From: Sulfurovum zhangzhouensis
Lineage (GTDB): Bacteria > Campylobacterota > Campylobacteria > Campylobacterales > Sulfurovaceae
Assembly (NCBI RefSeq): GCF_030347965.1
Contig: NZ_JAQIBD010000003.1
Coordinates: 213,735 to 277,734 of the forward strand
Reading direction: 5' to 3'
DNA length: 64,000 nt
In this document: positions 45,813 through 54,830 of the stretch, in pieces
Layout: each line of letters opens with the position of its first letter
How positions within the stretch are numbered: the stretch's first letter is position 1
The notes under the pieces: generated by a model
Database searches by the model: none
What the model saw: only the letters and a program-made list of their open reading frames with translations
What the model was told of the DNA's origin: nothing
Translations under genes and position numbers: made by a program

Positions 45813-46994
45813 TTACATTCCAGGGATTCTTGGAATTTTGCCTAGTTTGGACATTTTACAGTACCAACCCCATCCTTTTTTCATCCAGTGACCGACAATT
45901 GGCATCGGGATCATTTTACTTCCCTTCTCACATCTGTAGACAAAGGCTGCACCGTTACCGGTATCCATTACACAAAGGATATTGAGATGCTCTATATAAC
46001 TCTCTCTGGAGTCAATTTGTTGAGAGTGTTGAAAAATGTTATAAGCAGTATTCCTCGCCATTACTTCTGCCACATGTCCCTGCTTTGCTCTCCACTCAGG
46101 ACCCATCAGGTTTGCTGAATCTCCAATGGCATAAACACCCTCAAATCCTTCTACTTCATTATATTCGTTTGTCAAAACAAAACCTGATTCGCTTAAAGGA
46201 AGATCAGAAGCCTCAATAATAGGATGCCCTTTACCCGCTGAGATAAACATCGTTAGATCCGACTCAAGCTTTGTACCATCTTCAAATCTAATACCATCTG
46301 CTTCAAAACAAACAATCTTGGAGCCTATTTTCTTTTTGATATGGGTCATTGTGAACATCTTGTCCATCATATCCAATGCTTTTGGTCCCATCTTTTGGCC
46401 CGGTTTCTCCATAGGTGCGAAGAATGTCAGTTCGAAGTTATCACGTATACCTTTACGCTTTAGATAAGTATCTACATTAAAAAGTACTTCAAATGCAGGA
46501 CCACCGCGTACAGCAGAACTGTCCTTAGGATTTCCACCAAAGCCCATTGCGATCTTGCCTTTACCCTGAACGATCAACTTGTCTAGTTTCCCATACAATG
46601 CAGTTGCTTCTTCAGGCGCACCGCAAATAGATAGCGAATGTTCTCCCATACCTGGTATAGCGATCTTGCTTTGACCTATTGCAACAACAAGATAGTCATA
46701 TCCCTCCATCACACGACCACTCTCAAGTGTGACTCTTTTTTGTGTGGCTTCTATCTTACTCACAGGGTCAATGATGAGTTGAAAGCCATGTACTACGGCC
46801 AACTTATCAAGGGGGATAGAAACATCTTCTCTGGTCACCTCTCCGGTAGGAATCCAGATCGATGTCGGATAGATATAGAAATAGTCTCTGTCACTTACTA
46901 AAGTTACTTCCATTTCGTTTCTTCTAAGAAAGATTGCTGCCTCTACACCGGCAAATCCCCCGCCTAGAACTAAAACTCTCTTTGTAGTTGACAT
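45813..46994 (-). CDS. Sulfide:quinone oxidoreductase-like flavoprotein
   Basis: A 393-residue two-dinucleotide-binding-domain flavoprotein: L-V-L-G-G-G-F-A-G-V-E (8-18) for FAD, V-V-A-I-G-Q-S near 107 and Y-A-I-G-D-S near 290. Candidate redox cysteines are C124-like in S-I-C-G-A-P, one in K-I-V-C-F and one in N-I-L-C-V-M-D-T-G. The three-cysteine pattern resembles SQR enzymes that oxidise sulfide and reduce quinone at the membrane, and a C-terminal amphipathic segment (H-W-M-K-K-G-W-G-W) could anchor it. An NDH-2 or FCSD-like role remains possible. Confidence 0.75.
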   Translation of the reverse strand: MSTTKRVLVLGGGFAGVEAAIFLRRNEMEVTLVSDRDYFYIYPTSIWIPTGEVTREDVSIPLDKLAVVHGFQLIIDPVSKIEATQKRVTLESGRVMEGYDYLVVAIGQSKIAIPGMGEHSLSICGAPEEATALYGKLDKLIVQGKGKIAMGFGGNPKDSSAVRGGPAFEVLFNVDTYLKRKGIRDNFELTFFAPMEKPGQKMGPKALDMMDKMFTMTHIKKKIGSKIVCFEADGIRFEDGTKLESDLTMFISAGKGHPIIEASDLPLSESGFVLTNEYNEVEGFEGVYAIGDSANLMGPEWRAKQGHVAEVMARNTAYNIFQHSQQIDSRESYIEHLNILCVMDTGNGAAFVYRCEKGSKMIPMPIVGHWMKKGWGWYCKMSKLGKIPRIPGM

Positions 46995-47019
46995 CTCTTA
47001 CTTCCTTCTTGCTCTAATG

Positions 47020-47214
47020 TTAATACTTTGATATACCGCTTGTATCATGTTTCTCTACTGTCTCTCCAGGTGAAACATTGTTAAGCGTAATAATGCTGTA
47101 AATAGCACCTAACAACAGACCGGAGAGGATAACCAACCAGACTGTTAATCTTTTTTCTATCCGTTCTTTCCCTCTATAATCTTCCAAACTCTCCAGCGAG
47201 GGTTCAAACTGCAT
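47020..47214 (-). CDS. 64-residue single-helix membrane protein of the ccoG operon
   Basis: A single transmembrane helix (about 24-46) follows a charged N-terminus (E-x-x-L-E-D-Y-R-G-K-E-R-I-E-K-R) and a short periplasmic tail. It sits 10 bases after ccoG and 25 before the SQR-like gene. Small proteins of this type (CcoQ/CcoH-like) accompany cbb3 oxidase genes, but I cannot assign it to one. Confidence 0.6.
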   Translation of the reverse strand: MQFEPSLESLEDYRGKERIEKRLTVWLVILSGLLLGAIYSIITLNNVSPGETVEKHDTSGISKY

Positions 47215-47224
47215 AAGAACCCTC

Positions 47225-48667
47225 TTACTTTTTTAGTGCTTCAAGTCTAGGATAAGTAAAGATCAGATTTCTTTCGATCACAATTTTCTCTTTATCATCA
47301 ATTGCATAGGCCTTGATCTTCACAGGAATAGAAATATCCTTATCATGACTTTGCGCCAAAGGCTCTTTTGTTTCAAGGATTACAACCTCTTTTGATTTAA
47401 ATCCAGGACCTATTTTGATAGGATCTTTCGGACGAACGATCTCGATCTTATCATTATTTGTCACTTCAAAAGTATATGTATGCGGTTTGCTATCTGTATT
47501 CTGGAACAAGAAAAGATAGTCATTCTGCACTACTCCGCCAGGCATAGTTTTATAAAGTCTTGTACTTTTGTTGATATTAAGAAGCATATGTTCTTTTTTA
47601 CTTCCCATTGCAAATAGTGCGATAAGTACTATAGTCAGAACAGTAAAGTATGCGATCACTTTTCCTCTAAAGTACTTGGTCTTACCTTCATATTTTACTG
47701 CCTCTTTTTCACTTGACCAACGTACAAGCGATGGTCTGTTGAATGCAGCCATAACTTCAGTACACGCATCCACACACTCTAGACAGTTAATACACTCAAG
47801 CTGAAGTCCTTTACGAATATCGATATGTGTAGGACATACTGTTACACAGCTCTCACAGGTTGTACACTCTGCTCCTGGTTCCACAGCAAGAAGGTCTTTT
47901 TGTTTTGTATACATTTTATTTCGATCATTACCGTGTCCTTGATAGATCTCTCCACCACGCTTAGGATCATACACAGCCATGATCGTATCATCATCATAAA
48001 GCACCGACTGTACACGGCTGTATGGACAAATATATACACAGAAATCCTCTTTAAGGAAAACAACATCCACGACCAAGAAAGCAGCCACACCGAGCACAAA
48101 GCTAACTAATACCATGTGTTCCATAGGGTTTTCCAGATAAGCAAAGAAATCTTCCGGAGGAACAAAGTACCACATGAAGTCTGCCGCAGCCAACAATGCA
48201 AGTGCAGACCATAACAGTATAGCTACTACTTTTTTGATCTTGTTCTCAAATTTACTCATATCAGGCTCTTTTTGTTTGTTGCTGATACGCTTACGGAGTC
48301 CTAGCAGTTTAGTCTCTATAAAATCTCTATAAATAACCCTAAAGATTGTTTGCGGACATGCCCACCCACACCATGCTCTACCACCGACAGCAGTCACAGC
48401 AAAAATTCCAAGGAACAATAACATCAATAAAAACGGCATCAAGTAAAGTTCTTGCATATCAAATACAACACCTGCTAAGTGAAGCTTCTTGTGGTCAAAG
48501 CTCAGCAAAAAGATATGATTGCCATTTATTGTGATCCATGGTGTAATGATCGATATAATTGTAGCCCCCAGATAAAACCAATATCGTTTTATTCTATAGG
48601 ACACCCATCCCTTCAAATAATCTTTCTTATTCACCTTTTCTGGTGTATTTTCAGCTGTTGCTTCCAT
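47225..48667 (-). CDS. ccoG: Cytochrome c oxidase accessory protein CcoG (FixG-like)
   Basis: A 480-residue membrane ferredoxin. Five to six helices in the N-terminal 220 residues include W-C-G-W-A-C-P-Q-T. Two [4Fe-4S] motifs follow at about 265-300 (C-x2-C-x2-C-x3-C-P and C-x2-C-x2-C). An Ig-like C-terminal domain completes the CcoG/FixG architecture. CcoG supports copper insertion into cbb3 oxidase. It begins at the base after the stop of the resolvase-like regulator. Confidence 0.93.
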   Translation of the reverse strand: MEATAENTPEKVNKKDYLKGWVSYRIKRYWFYLGATIISIITPWITINGNHIFLLSFDHKKLHLAGVVFDMQELYLMPFLLMLLFLGIFAVTAVGGRAWCGWACPQTIFRVIYRDFIETKLLGLRKRISNKQKEPDMSKFENKIKKVVAILLWSALALLAAADFMWYFVPPEDFFAYLENPMEHMVLVSFVLGVAAFLVVDVVFLKEDFCVYICPYSRVQSVLYDDDTIMAVYDPKRGGEIYQGHGNDRNKMYTKQKDLLAVEPGAECTTCESCVTVCPTHIDIRKGLQLECINCLECVDACTEVMAAFNRPSLVRWSSEKEAVKYEGKTKYFRGKVIAYFTVLTIVLIALFAMGSKKEHMLLNINKSTRLYKTMPGGVVQNDYLFLFQNTDSKPHTYTFEVTNNDKIEIVRPKDPIKIGPGFKSKEVVILETKEPLAQSHDKDISIPVKIKAYAIDDKEKIVIERNLIFTYPRLEALKK

Positions 48668-49336
48668 CTACATTACCTCTTTTGTTATTTTATCTTTTTC
48701 AAAAGGACAGATCAGAACCCTATCCTCACTCTCTTTTATCTCACCTGGAAGATTGACCTCCAACCAAGACCCTTCGACCAACTCTTTCAGATTTCTTGAC
48801 TCGATATAATCTTTAAGAGAACTCCGACTTAGCCCAAGCTCTCGTGAGATTGCACTTACGCTCATCCCCTCTTTGAGGAGATCAAGGATCTGTGCTTTAA
48901 ATTTATCAAACTTTGAAGAAGATCTGCTTCCTTTCGGGCGCCCTAGCTGGGTACTCTTGGATGCTTCAGCTTCTCTAATATCATTTAGCAGAGGAAATAT
49001 ATCAAGAATTTGTGTTCTTTTAGTGATAACCCTCTTTGGAGAAGCAACATACAATGTAACTTCTTTGCTAAGTGAACAGTTAATCAATTTGATCAACTCT
49101 TCAGCACGCTGACTGAATGCAGAAAGCGTTGAGACCACAATACTGTCTCCTTTGCTTAAAGAGCGTAAAAACTCCTCAAACTCTTTTCTCTCCTCTATTC
49201 TCAGCGGTCTGTTTGAATACTCTACTACCTCTTTGTCGATTTTAATATCATTAGCCAATGAAAAAGAGAGAATATCACGCTGCTGCTCTGACAGGCTGCT
49301 TAATCCATGAAGCTGTCTTATATAGCCGTATACCAT
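48668..49336 (-). CDS. Catalytically degenerate serine-recombinase-fold regulator
   Basis: A 222-residue protein. Residues 1-120 match the resolvase fold (G-Y-x-R, G-D-x-I-V-V, L-I-K-L-I), but the catalytic serine position reads leucine (G-Y-I-R-Q-L). The L-D-R-L-G-R active-site segment reads L-S-A-F-S-Q, so the Asp and both Args are lost. A G-R-P-K-G linker leads to a Hin-like HTH (about 160-183, V-S-A-I-S-R-E-L-G-L-S-R-S-S). The protein probably binds DNA without recombining it. It is the first gene of the ccoG-SQR operon. Confidence 0.8.
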   Translation of the reverse strand: MVYGYIRQLHGLSSLSEQQRDILSFSLANDIKIDKEVVEYSNRPLRIEERKEFEEFLRSLSKGDSIVVSTLSAFSQRAEELIKLINCSLSKEVTLYVASPKRVITKRTQILDIFPLLNDIREAEASKSTQLGRPKGSRSSSKFDKFKAQILDLLKEGMSVSAISRELGLSRSSLKDYIESRNLKELVEGSWLEVNLPGEIKESEDRVLICPFEKDKITKEVM

Positions 49337-49360
49337 TCTATTTCCTTTCTCATTTTTACC

Positions 49361-49389
49361 ATCTTACTCTTTTTGATGTATAAAGTCAA
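49361..49389 (-). promoter_or_regulatory. Promoter of the resolvase-like regulator/ccoG operon
   Basis: On the minus strand TTGACT (49389-49384), a 17-base spacer and TAAGAT (49366-49361) form a sigma-70 type promoter 24 bases before the start codon. Confidence 0.5.
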
Positions 49390-49461
49390 TAGTATTTATA
49401 TAAAAAGCGTCAATTATGTCTTTTTTTCGTCAGTTATTTTTTCTTACCTGTAAAATTATGT

Positions 49462-49467
49462 TAAAAT
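49462..49467 (+). promoter_or_regulatory. Extended -10 element of moaC
   Basis: TAAAAT preceded by TATGT, 38 bases before the GTG at 49506. Confidence 0.45.
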
Positions 49468-49505
49468 ATCTTGATAATCATTTGGAAACATTTCAAAGGA
49501 ACAGC

Positions 49506-49976
49506 GTGAATCTTACACACTTAGATGAACAAAACAAACCTAAAATGGTAGATGTCTCAGACAAAGAGGATACCACACGTATCGCCGTAGCTTCAGGTAT
49601 CATTGAAGTAACGCCGCAAGCGTATGATGCCGTCATTGCCAATACAGCAAAAAAAGGGCCTGTCTTACAAACTGCAGTAATTGCTGCAATACAGGGAGCA
49701 AAGCAGACCAGCAATCTTATCCCTATGTGTCATCCTTTGATGCTTACATCAGTAAAAACTGATATCGAGGAGTTACCTGAACTGCCAGGATTCAAACTCA
49801 CAGTGGCAGCTAAGCTCAAAGGCCAGACCGGAGTGGAGATGGAAGCCCTGACGGGGGTCAGTATAGGATTGCTAACAATCTATGATATGCTCAAAGCGAT
49901 TGATAAGGGCATGGTGATCAGGAATATACAGCTTGAAGAAAAATCAGGAGGCAAGAGTGGCGACTTCCATCGCTAA
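49506..49976 (+). CDS. moaC: Cyclic pyranopterin monophosphate synthase MoaC
   Basis: A 156-residue protein from a GTG at 49506, chosen because AAAGGA lies 5 bases upstream and the protein then begins N-L-T-H-L-D, the normal MoaC start. [10 protein letters not shown] (about 75-84), [15 protein letters not shown] and M-x-K-A-I-D-K-G are the active-site motifs. It makes cPMP from the MoaA product. moaD/moaE/moeA are at 5-7 kb. Confidence 0.93.
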   Translation: MNLTHLDEQNKPKMVDVSDKEDTTRIAVASGIIEVTPQAYDAVIANTAKKGPVLQTAVIAAIQGAKQTSNLIPMCHPLMLTSVKTDIEELPELPGFKLTVAAKLKGQTGVEMEALTGVSIGLLTIYDMLKAIDKGMVIRNIQLEEKSGGKSGDFHR

Positions 49977-50057
49977 CTCTTTTTTGCCAAAGGCAAAGCT
50001 TTAGTGAGATGAATTAGTGAAGGGCTTTGCTCTTCATCTAGAAGAAAAGGATAGACA

Positions 50058-50327
50058 GTGATTTTAGACGGTAATACCAAAGAAAAACCACAGATCGAAT
50101 ACCCAACCCAATGGGGGTTTAAGATCATTGGACGCGATAAAGAAGCATTATTGGCCTGTATCAAAGAGGTAATGGGAGAGAAAGAACATCTCTGCTCATT
50201 GGGCAATACCTCAAAAACAGGTAAATTCACGACATACAACGCTTCATGTATTGTTGATAGCCAAGAGGAGCGTGACCGAATCTTTAAGTATTTTCAAGAA
50301 CATAAAGATGTACAGATGGTGATCTAA
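50058..50327 (+). CDS. DUF493 (YbeD/HP0495-like) protein
   Basis: An 89-residue ACT-like alpha/beta protein with Y-P-T-Q-W-G-F-K-I-I-G near 18 and S-x-T-G-K-F-T-T-Y-N-A-S near 53, both typical of DUF493. In other bacteria the family is linked to regulation or to LipB, without a settled role. It sits 81 bases after moaC. Its stop codon lies in the loop of a terminator hairpin. Confidence 0.82.
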   Translation: MILDGNTKEKPQIEYPTQWGFKIIGRDKEALLACIKEVMGEKEHLCSLGNTSKTGKFTTYNASCIVDSQEERDRIFKYFQEHKDVQMVI

Positions 50328-50337
50328 GATCACCATC
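50315..50337 (+). terminator. Terminator hairpin with the DUF493 stop codon in its loop
   Basis: GATGGTGATC (50315-50324) pairs perfectly with GATCACCATC (50328-50337). The 3-base loop is the TAA stop itself, and the hairpin is followed by TCTCTTTT. It separates convergent genes. Confidence 0.75.
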
Positions 50338-50350
50338 TCTCTTTTACAAA

Positions 50351-51166
50351 CTAATTTACTTTTTCTAGCATCTTATCTGCACTCAAACTTACCAGCATAG
50401 AGACAATCACATAGGCTAAAAAGAAATAAAGTCCTACCTGCACCTCAGCATGACTGACATCCGAACCGTTACCCGTAAGATAAACCAACAAAACGGCCAC
50501 CACAAATACATCAAGCATGGACCACTTACCGATCAGTTTAAAAAACTTCACGATACCGTGTGCAAACCTGCTCTCCATTACCACGGCCACAAACATTAAA
50601 GAGAGGGTCTTGATCAGTGGTATGAGGACTGAAAAGAGCAGGATCACCAGAGCAACAATAATATCTCCCCCCTCCCATAGCTTCACGACAGAGCCCAAAA
50701 GACTTTTGGACTCAAAAGAGAGCACTACATCACCGATATACTCGAGCTCTTTATGAATCGTAACCGTCAGGAGAGGGGTAAAAAGACCAAAATACAGTAC
50801 GACCAATGCTGACAAACCGCCGAAAAAAGTGAAAAGCCTCAATCCTATCACAAAAAAGCTCATCATGATTACTATAAGTATACACATTGCATACAGGGTA
50901 TAGCGCTTTGCCTCCGAACAGTGTACTTTTTGCGCTTTAATGATCTCTTCCCGTACAAGACGTTTCTCATTTGCATAATATCCCAGACTGAACTTCTCCA
51001 CCCATTCTTTTGCCTGGTACTCAGCTTGTTTTGAAACATCTTTGTCCATGATTAGCTTTTGCGTACTTTGTTCATACTTTTTTGCCTGTGAGTAAGCCTG
51101 TAATCCAAAATATCCCATGATTATGACCATTAGGGACAATATCAGCATTATTATCTTTTTCTTCAT
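50351..51166 (-). CDS. Paraquat-inducible protein A (PqiA)-like membrane protein
   Basis: A 271-residue protein with an N-terminal helix, a charged periplasmic stretch (about 25-85), and then four helices. They include F-F-G-G-L-S-A-L-V-V-L-Y-F-G-L-F-T-P-L-L-T, S-V-L-I-P-L-I-K-T-L-S-L and I-G-K-W-S-M-L-D-V-F-V-V-A, which is the PqiA core. PqiA proteins work with MCE proteins in envelope lipid homeostasis; no MCE gene is nearby. Confidence 0.82.
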   Translation of the reverse strand: MKKKIIMLILSLMVIIMGYFGLQAYSQAKKYEQSTQKLIMDKDVSKQAEYQAKEWVEKFSLGYYANEKRLVREEIIKAQKVHCSEAKRYTLYAMCILIVIMMSFFVIGLRLFTFFGGLSALVVLYFGLFTPLLTVTIHKELEYIGDVVLSFESKSLLGSVVKLWEGGDIIVALVILLFSVLIPLIKTLSLMFVAVVMESRFAHGIVKFFKLIGKWSMLDVFVVAVLLVYLTGNGSDVSHAEVQVGLYFFLAYVIVSMLVSLSADKMLEKVN

Positions 51167-51179
51167 AGAGAGATTATAC

Positions 51180-51185
51180 TATAAT
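51180..51185 (+). promoter_or_regulatory. -10 element immediately upstream of the inositol-monophosphatase-like gene
   Basis: TATAAT with only 7 bases before the ATG at 51193 and no ribosome-binding site between. The spacing is that of a leaderless transcript. Confidence 0.5.
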
Positions 51186-51192
51186 CGATACT

Positions 51193-51969
51193 ATGAATAT
51201 AGATACATTAAAACAGATAGCACTGGATGCAGGTAAGATCGTCAAAGAGGGATATTATTCCCATAAAGAAGTTTCTCATAAAGGAATCGTCGATCTTGTC
51301 ACGGAATTTGACGTCAAAACCGAAACATTTATTATAAATCGGCTCAAAAAAGCATTCCCCGACCATACCCTTGTAGGAGAGGAAAGTCACCATGGAAGTT
51401 ACCATTATGACAAAGTGATCTACATTGATCCTATTGACGGTACAACCAATTTCATTCATGGAATTCCACACCTTGCTATTTCACTAGGCGTCTGGGAAAA
51501 TGGAGAACCGACACTGGCTGTGGTCCATAACCCCATTTTGGACGAACTTTTCTGGGCAGTAAAAGGAGAAGGTGCCTTCTGTAACGGTCAACGGCTTGAA
51601 GTGAGCACACAAGATACACTTCAAAATGCACTGGTTGCTACAGGATTCCCTTATGCCAAGGTCAATGCAGGCGTAGAGTACCACTGGGTGATCAACTGTA
51701 TGACCAACCTGCTGCCGCATATCCAGGATATACGTAGACTTGGTGCAGCAGCGATTGATCTTTGCTATCTTGCTCAGGGAAAAGTAGAAGCCTTCTATGA
51801 GATCGATCTAAAACCATGGGATGTAGCAGCCGGTATCCTGATCGTACAGGAAGCAGGTGGACAGATCAGTAATGTAGATAATAAAACATATGATTTTGAT
51901 GACAAAAGCATTGTTGCAAGCAATGGGAAAGTACATACACAACTTTTAGCAAAGCTTGAAAAAATATAA
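51193..51969 (+). CDS. Inositol-monophosphatase-family phosphatase (SuhB-like)
   Basis: A 258-residue metal-dependent phosphatase. It has the metal-site motifs L-V-G-E-E-S (about 57-62), I-D-P-I-D-G-T-T-N-F-I-H-G-I-P (about 76-90) and W-D-V-A-A-G-I-L-I (about 210). Members hydrolyse inositol-1-phosphate or act as SuhB-type ribosome-assembly factors; the substrate is open. It runs convergent to the phytase-esterase-like gene with one base between stops. Confidence 0.9.
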   Translation: MNIDTLKQIALDAGKIVKEGYYSHKEVSHKGIVDLVTEFDVKTETFIINRLKKAFPDHTLVGEESHHGSYHYDKVIYIDPIDGTTNFIHGIPHLAISLGVWENGEPTLAVVHNPILDELFWAVKGEGAFCNGQRLEVSTQDTLQNALVATGFPYAKVNAGVEYHWVINCMTNLLPHIQDIRRLGAAAIDLCYLAQGKVEAFYEIDLKPWDVAAGILIVQEAGGQISNVDNKTYDFDDKSIVASNGKVHTQLLAKLEKI

Positions 51970-51970
51970 A

Positions 51971-52909
51971 CTACTCTGTTACCTCAAAGTAGATTAAAAG
52001 CGTACGCTGAAAAAAGTTGTCATTGTCATCACTTATCATCACAAAACGGTTATTGCCTACATGTGCAAGCCCTTCAAAATTATCAACATCCCATCCTTTA
52101 TGGGAGTTCATTTTGACAAGTACCTTGCTTTTACACATGCTATTTTGCGTACACCCCTCCAAATAAACCTTTTTCAGTGTTATAACAAACGGATCTAGAT
52201 AATCCGTAAACGACCGTTCCAGTACCAGTATATTTCCATCATCCATCACCTCTATAGCAGTGGTTGAACTGCGAGCTTCCGGTTCTGCAGTAAAGTGCCA
52301 TTGTTTTCCGCTAAGGGAATAGATTGTCTGGTACTTCTTGTGATCTTTTTTTAATGGCCACTCTGCAACCATTAATGCCCCATACCAAGGATGACGGGCC
52401 AATGCTTCAAGTGATTTGTTTTGACTTCTATAGTTTTCAGCATTTCTCAGTGGTTTTGGCAGGGTATATGTCTTAATGCGTTGACCATCCTCCCTAAAAA
52501 GTCCAAGTCTTGGTTTCCCTTCAAAAGAGATCAACAGTCCTCCCTTTGCCCCCAAACAAATACCCTCACTGTCTCTTCTCCATTTTTTAAACTTCTTTCC
52601 ATTCTCTTTGGTGATAAGTGTTGCACTGATTGGCTTTAAAACATCGATCTTATCAGAAAACATTGCATGAAAAGTAAAGAGTCTTCCCTCATCACTGATC
52701 ATAAAAAGTTTTTTCTCTTTTGGATCATAGGTAAGATCTGAGAGTTCAGAAAATCCATATCCCCCAATCTGCTTATAGGAAAGATACTTTTGATCAAGTA
52801 TCTTTATTCCCGAATATTGATCGCTTTTAAAACGGGGGGTAATGTCAACAGAACGTATCTCTGCATAAAGAACAGAGAAAAAGGCAAATAAAATTAAAAT
52901 CAGTTTCAT
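51971..52909 (-). CDS. Exported phytase-esterase-like beta-propeller protein
   Basis: A 312-residue protein with a signal peptide (about 1-16, ending L-Y-A). G-F-S-E-L-S-D-L-T-Y-D-P-x-x-x-x-L-F-M-I-S-D-E-G-R near 52 and N-K-S-L-E-A-L-A near 165 are the signature of 'esterase-like activity of phytase' proteins. It ends with N-F-E-G-L-A and I-S-D-D-N. It is likely a periplasmic phosphodiesterase or esterase; the substrate is unknown. It overlaps the lspA end by 4 bases. Confidence 0.8.
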   Translation of the reverse strand: MKLILILFAFFSVLYAEIRSVDITPRFKSDQYSGIKILDQKYLSYKQIGGYGFSELSDLTYDPKEKKLFMISDEGRLFTFHAMFSDKIDVLKPISATLITKENGKKFKKWRRDSEGICLGAKGGLLISFEGKPRLGLFREDGQRIKTYTLPKPLRNAENYRSQNKSLEALARHPWYGALMVAEWPLKKDHKKYQTIYSLSGKQWHFTAEPEARSSTTAIEVMDDGNILVLERSFTDYLDPFVITLKKVYLEGCTQNSMCKSKVLVKMNSHKGWDVDNFEGLAHVGNNRFVMISDDNDNFFQRTLLIYFEVTE

Positions 52910-53355
52910 TTAATTCTTGATTTTTTAGGGAAGAAATAGATCATCACCAGCATCCAGACGATACCTATATCGATAGCTACATCTGCATAGTTAAACACAG
53001 CAAACTCAAATCCGCAGTGCCAGGCAACATAATCTACCACACCATCATGTACAAAACGGTCATATAGGTTTCCTATCGCACCGCCAATGACTAGACCGAC
53101 AGGAAAAGCATAGCGCTTCATGTATCCTTCTTTAATCACAAAAGCAATTATCCCCATAATCAATACTACTTGTATCCACTTAAGATAAGGACCAAGAAAG
53201 GCAAATAATGAAAATGCTACACCCTTGTTATAGTGCAATGCCAGATCGATACAGGAACCTTCACGGTAATACCCCTCTATAAAGATTGATTTGATACTCT
53301 GATCGATGAGAAATGTACCTATTGCAGCCAATAAAAATATAAAAATACCACGCAT
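52906..53355 (-). CDS. lspA: Signal peptidase II
   Basis: A 149-residue four-helix membrane protease. The start at 53355 gives M-R-G-I-F-I-F-L and overlaps the glmM stop by one base. Catalytic aspartates lie in I-G-N-L-Y-D-R-F (about 100) and V-F-N-Y-A-D-V-A (about 125). It cleaves prolipoproteins such as the lipobox proteins in this window. Confidence 0.92.
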   Translation of the reverse strand: MRGIFIFLLAAIGTFLIDQSIKSIFIEGYYREGSCIDLALHYNKGVAFSLFAFLGPYLKWIQVVLIMGIIAFVIKEGYMKRYAFPVGLVIGGAIGNLYDRFVHDGVVDYVAWHCGFEFAVFNYADVAIDIGIVWMLVMIYFFPKKSRIK

Positions 53356-54692
53356 TATGCTAGTGCCCTTTTGAAAAAGGCTACACACCCTTCCATCATC
53401 TCTTCAAGCACTTTTTCATCTTTTCCTTCAAGCAATAGACGTATTTTGTTTTCAGTACCTGAATATCTAAAGAGATGACGCATACCTAATTTCTCTACTT
53501 TCTCTTGAAGTTCTGCTAACCCCTCAATCTCATTAAAGTCTCTCTTTTCATCCACTAGCAGGTTTACTAACATTTGAGGATAAGATTCATACGGATTGAA
53601 TGCCTCACTGGCCTTTTTGTTTTCACTCACCAAATATGCCAAAGCCTGCAGTGCGCTGGAAAGCCCATCGCCTGTTTTCGCATAATCAGAGAAGATAATA
53701 TGCCCGCTCTGTTCTCCTCCGAAGTTCATACCCTTTTCCATCATCATTTCTACGACATGTTTATCCCCTACTGCTGAACGGTAAAGAGTGAGATCTTGTG
53801 ACTGAAGATATTCATCCAATCCCTTATTGCTCATCACTGTTGCTACCATACCGCCACCTCTTAGCTCTCCTTGTCTATTTAGGTGTGTAGCAAGTACTGC
53901 CATAAGTTTATCACCATCAACAATATCACCTTTTTCATCCACTACGACCAACCTATCGGCATCACCATCCAGTGCAATACCTATATCTGCACGGTACTCC
54001 AGTACTGCTTTTGCCAGTACCTCCGGATGCATTGCGCCACAGCTTTCATTGATATTGAAGCCGTTTGGTTTATCCCCGATCACTACTACATCTGCTCCCA
54101 GTTCCTGCAGTATCGTTGGTCCAACCACATAACCTGCACCATTTGCACAGTCAATAACGATACGCTTACCGGCCAGAGTGAGATGATTAGGAAAAGAGTT
54201 CTTGATATGTACGATATAACGACCGATTACATCATCAATACGTTTTGACTTTCCGATCATCTTTTCTGTAGCCTGAGATGCAGCGATCAATGCACTATCT
54301 TCATAGATCTTTTCAATCTGTTCTTCTTTATCACGGTTTAGCTTATTACCGTCACAATCAAAGAATTTGATACCGTTATCATAGTACGGGTTATGACTAG
54401 CAGAAATCATGATCCCCGCATCACAACGCATGTTCTCAGTCAAGAATGCAATAGCCGGAGTAGGCATAGGCCCTATCTGAATCACATCAAAACCAACTGC
54501 AGTGAGACCGGATACGATAGCATTTTCAATCATATAACCACTACGTCTTGTATCTTTACCAACCAATATTTTGTTAGTTTTAGCAAATTGTTTAAAATAT
54601 ATTCCCGTAGCCATTGCCAGGCGCATAGATGCCTCAGCCGTTACTTTTTTTCCTGCTTTTCCGCGAACCCCATCAGTACCAAATAGTGTCAA
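53355..54692 (-). CDS. glmM: Phosphoglucosamine mutase GlmM
   Basis: A 445-residue alpha-D-phosphohexomutase. It has G-T-D-G-V-R-G (5-11), the phosphoserine motif I-S-A-S-H-N-P (about 98-104), the metal loop D-G-D-A-D-R (about 242-247), G-G-E-Q-S-G-H and the C-terminal R-Y-S-G-T-E-N. It supplies GlcN-1-P for UDP-GlcNAc, used in peptidoglycan and glycans. It is co-transcribed with lspA and the phytase-esterase-like gene. Confidence 0.95.
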   Translation of the reverse strand: MTLFGTDGVRGKAGKKVTAEASMRLAMATGIYFKQFAKTNKILVGKDTRRSGYMIENAIVSGLTAVGFDVIQIGPMPTPAIAFLTENMRCDAGIMISASHNPYYDNGIKFFDCDGNKLNRDKEEQIEKIYEDSALIAASQATEKMIGKSKRIDDVIGRYIVHIKNSFPNHLTLAGKRIVIDCANGAGYVVGPTILQELGADVVVIGDKPNGFNINESCGAMHPEVLAKAVLEYRADIGIALDGDADRLVVVDEKGDIVDGDKLMAVLATHLNRQGELRGGGMVATVMSNKGLDEYLQSQDLTLYRSAVGDKHVVEMMMEKGMNFGGEQSGHIIFSDYAKTGDGLSSALQALAYLVSENKKASEAFNPYESYPQMLVNLLVDEKRDFNEIEGLAELQEKVEKLGMRHLFRYSGTENKIRLLLEGKDEKVLEEMMEGCVAFFKRALA

Positions 54693-54754
54693 GGTTTATC
54701 CTTCCTAGAGAAATTTTGACATATTTTACCCAAATAGCATAAACAATTAAGTAA

Positions 54755-54768
54755 TGAACAATTGTTCA
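54755..54768. promoter_or_regulatory. Perfect 14-base palindrome between glmM and rpsT
   Basis: TGAACAATTGTTCA lies in the divergent 138-base gap, about 27 bases upstream of the rpsT -10 box GATAAT (54795-54800). It may be an operator. The overlapping AT-rich sequence prevents a stronger call. Confidence 0.4.
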
Positions 54769-54830
54769 CTTTAATATTATTTTAAGTTTAACATGATAAT
54801 ATTCGCACAATATTTATAAGAAGGATAGTT

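Noticed and set aside
48668..49336. Resolvase-like gene as a sign of a transposon or invertible element
   Set aside because: Catalytic residues are missing, no inverted repeats flank it, and it is tightly joined to ccoG.
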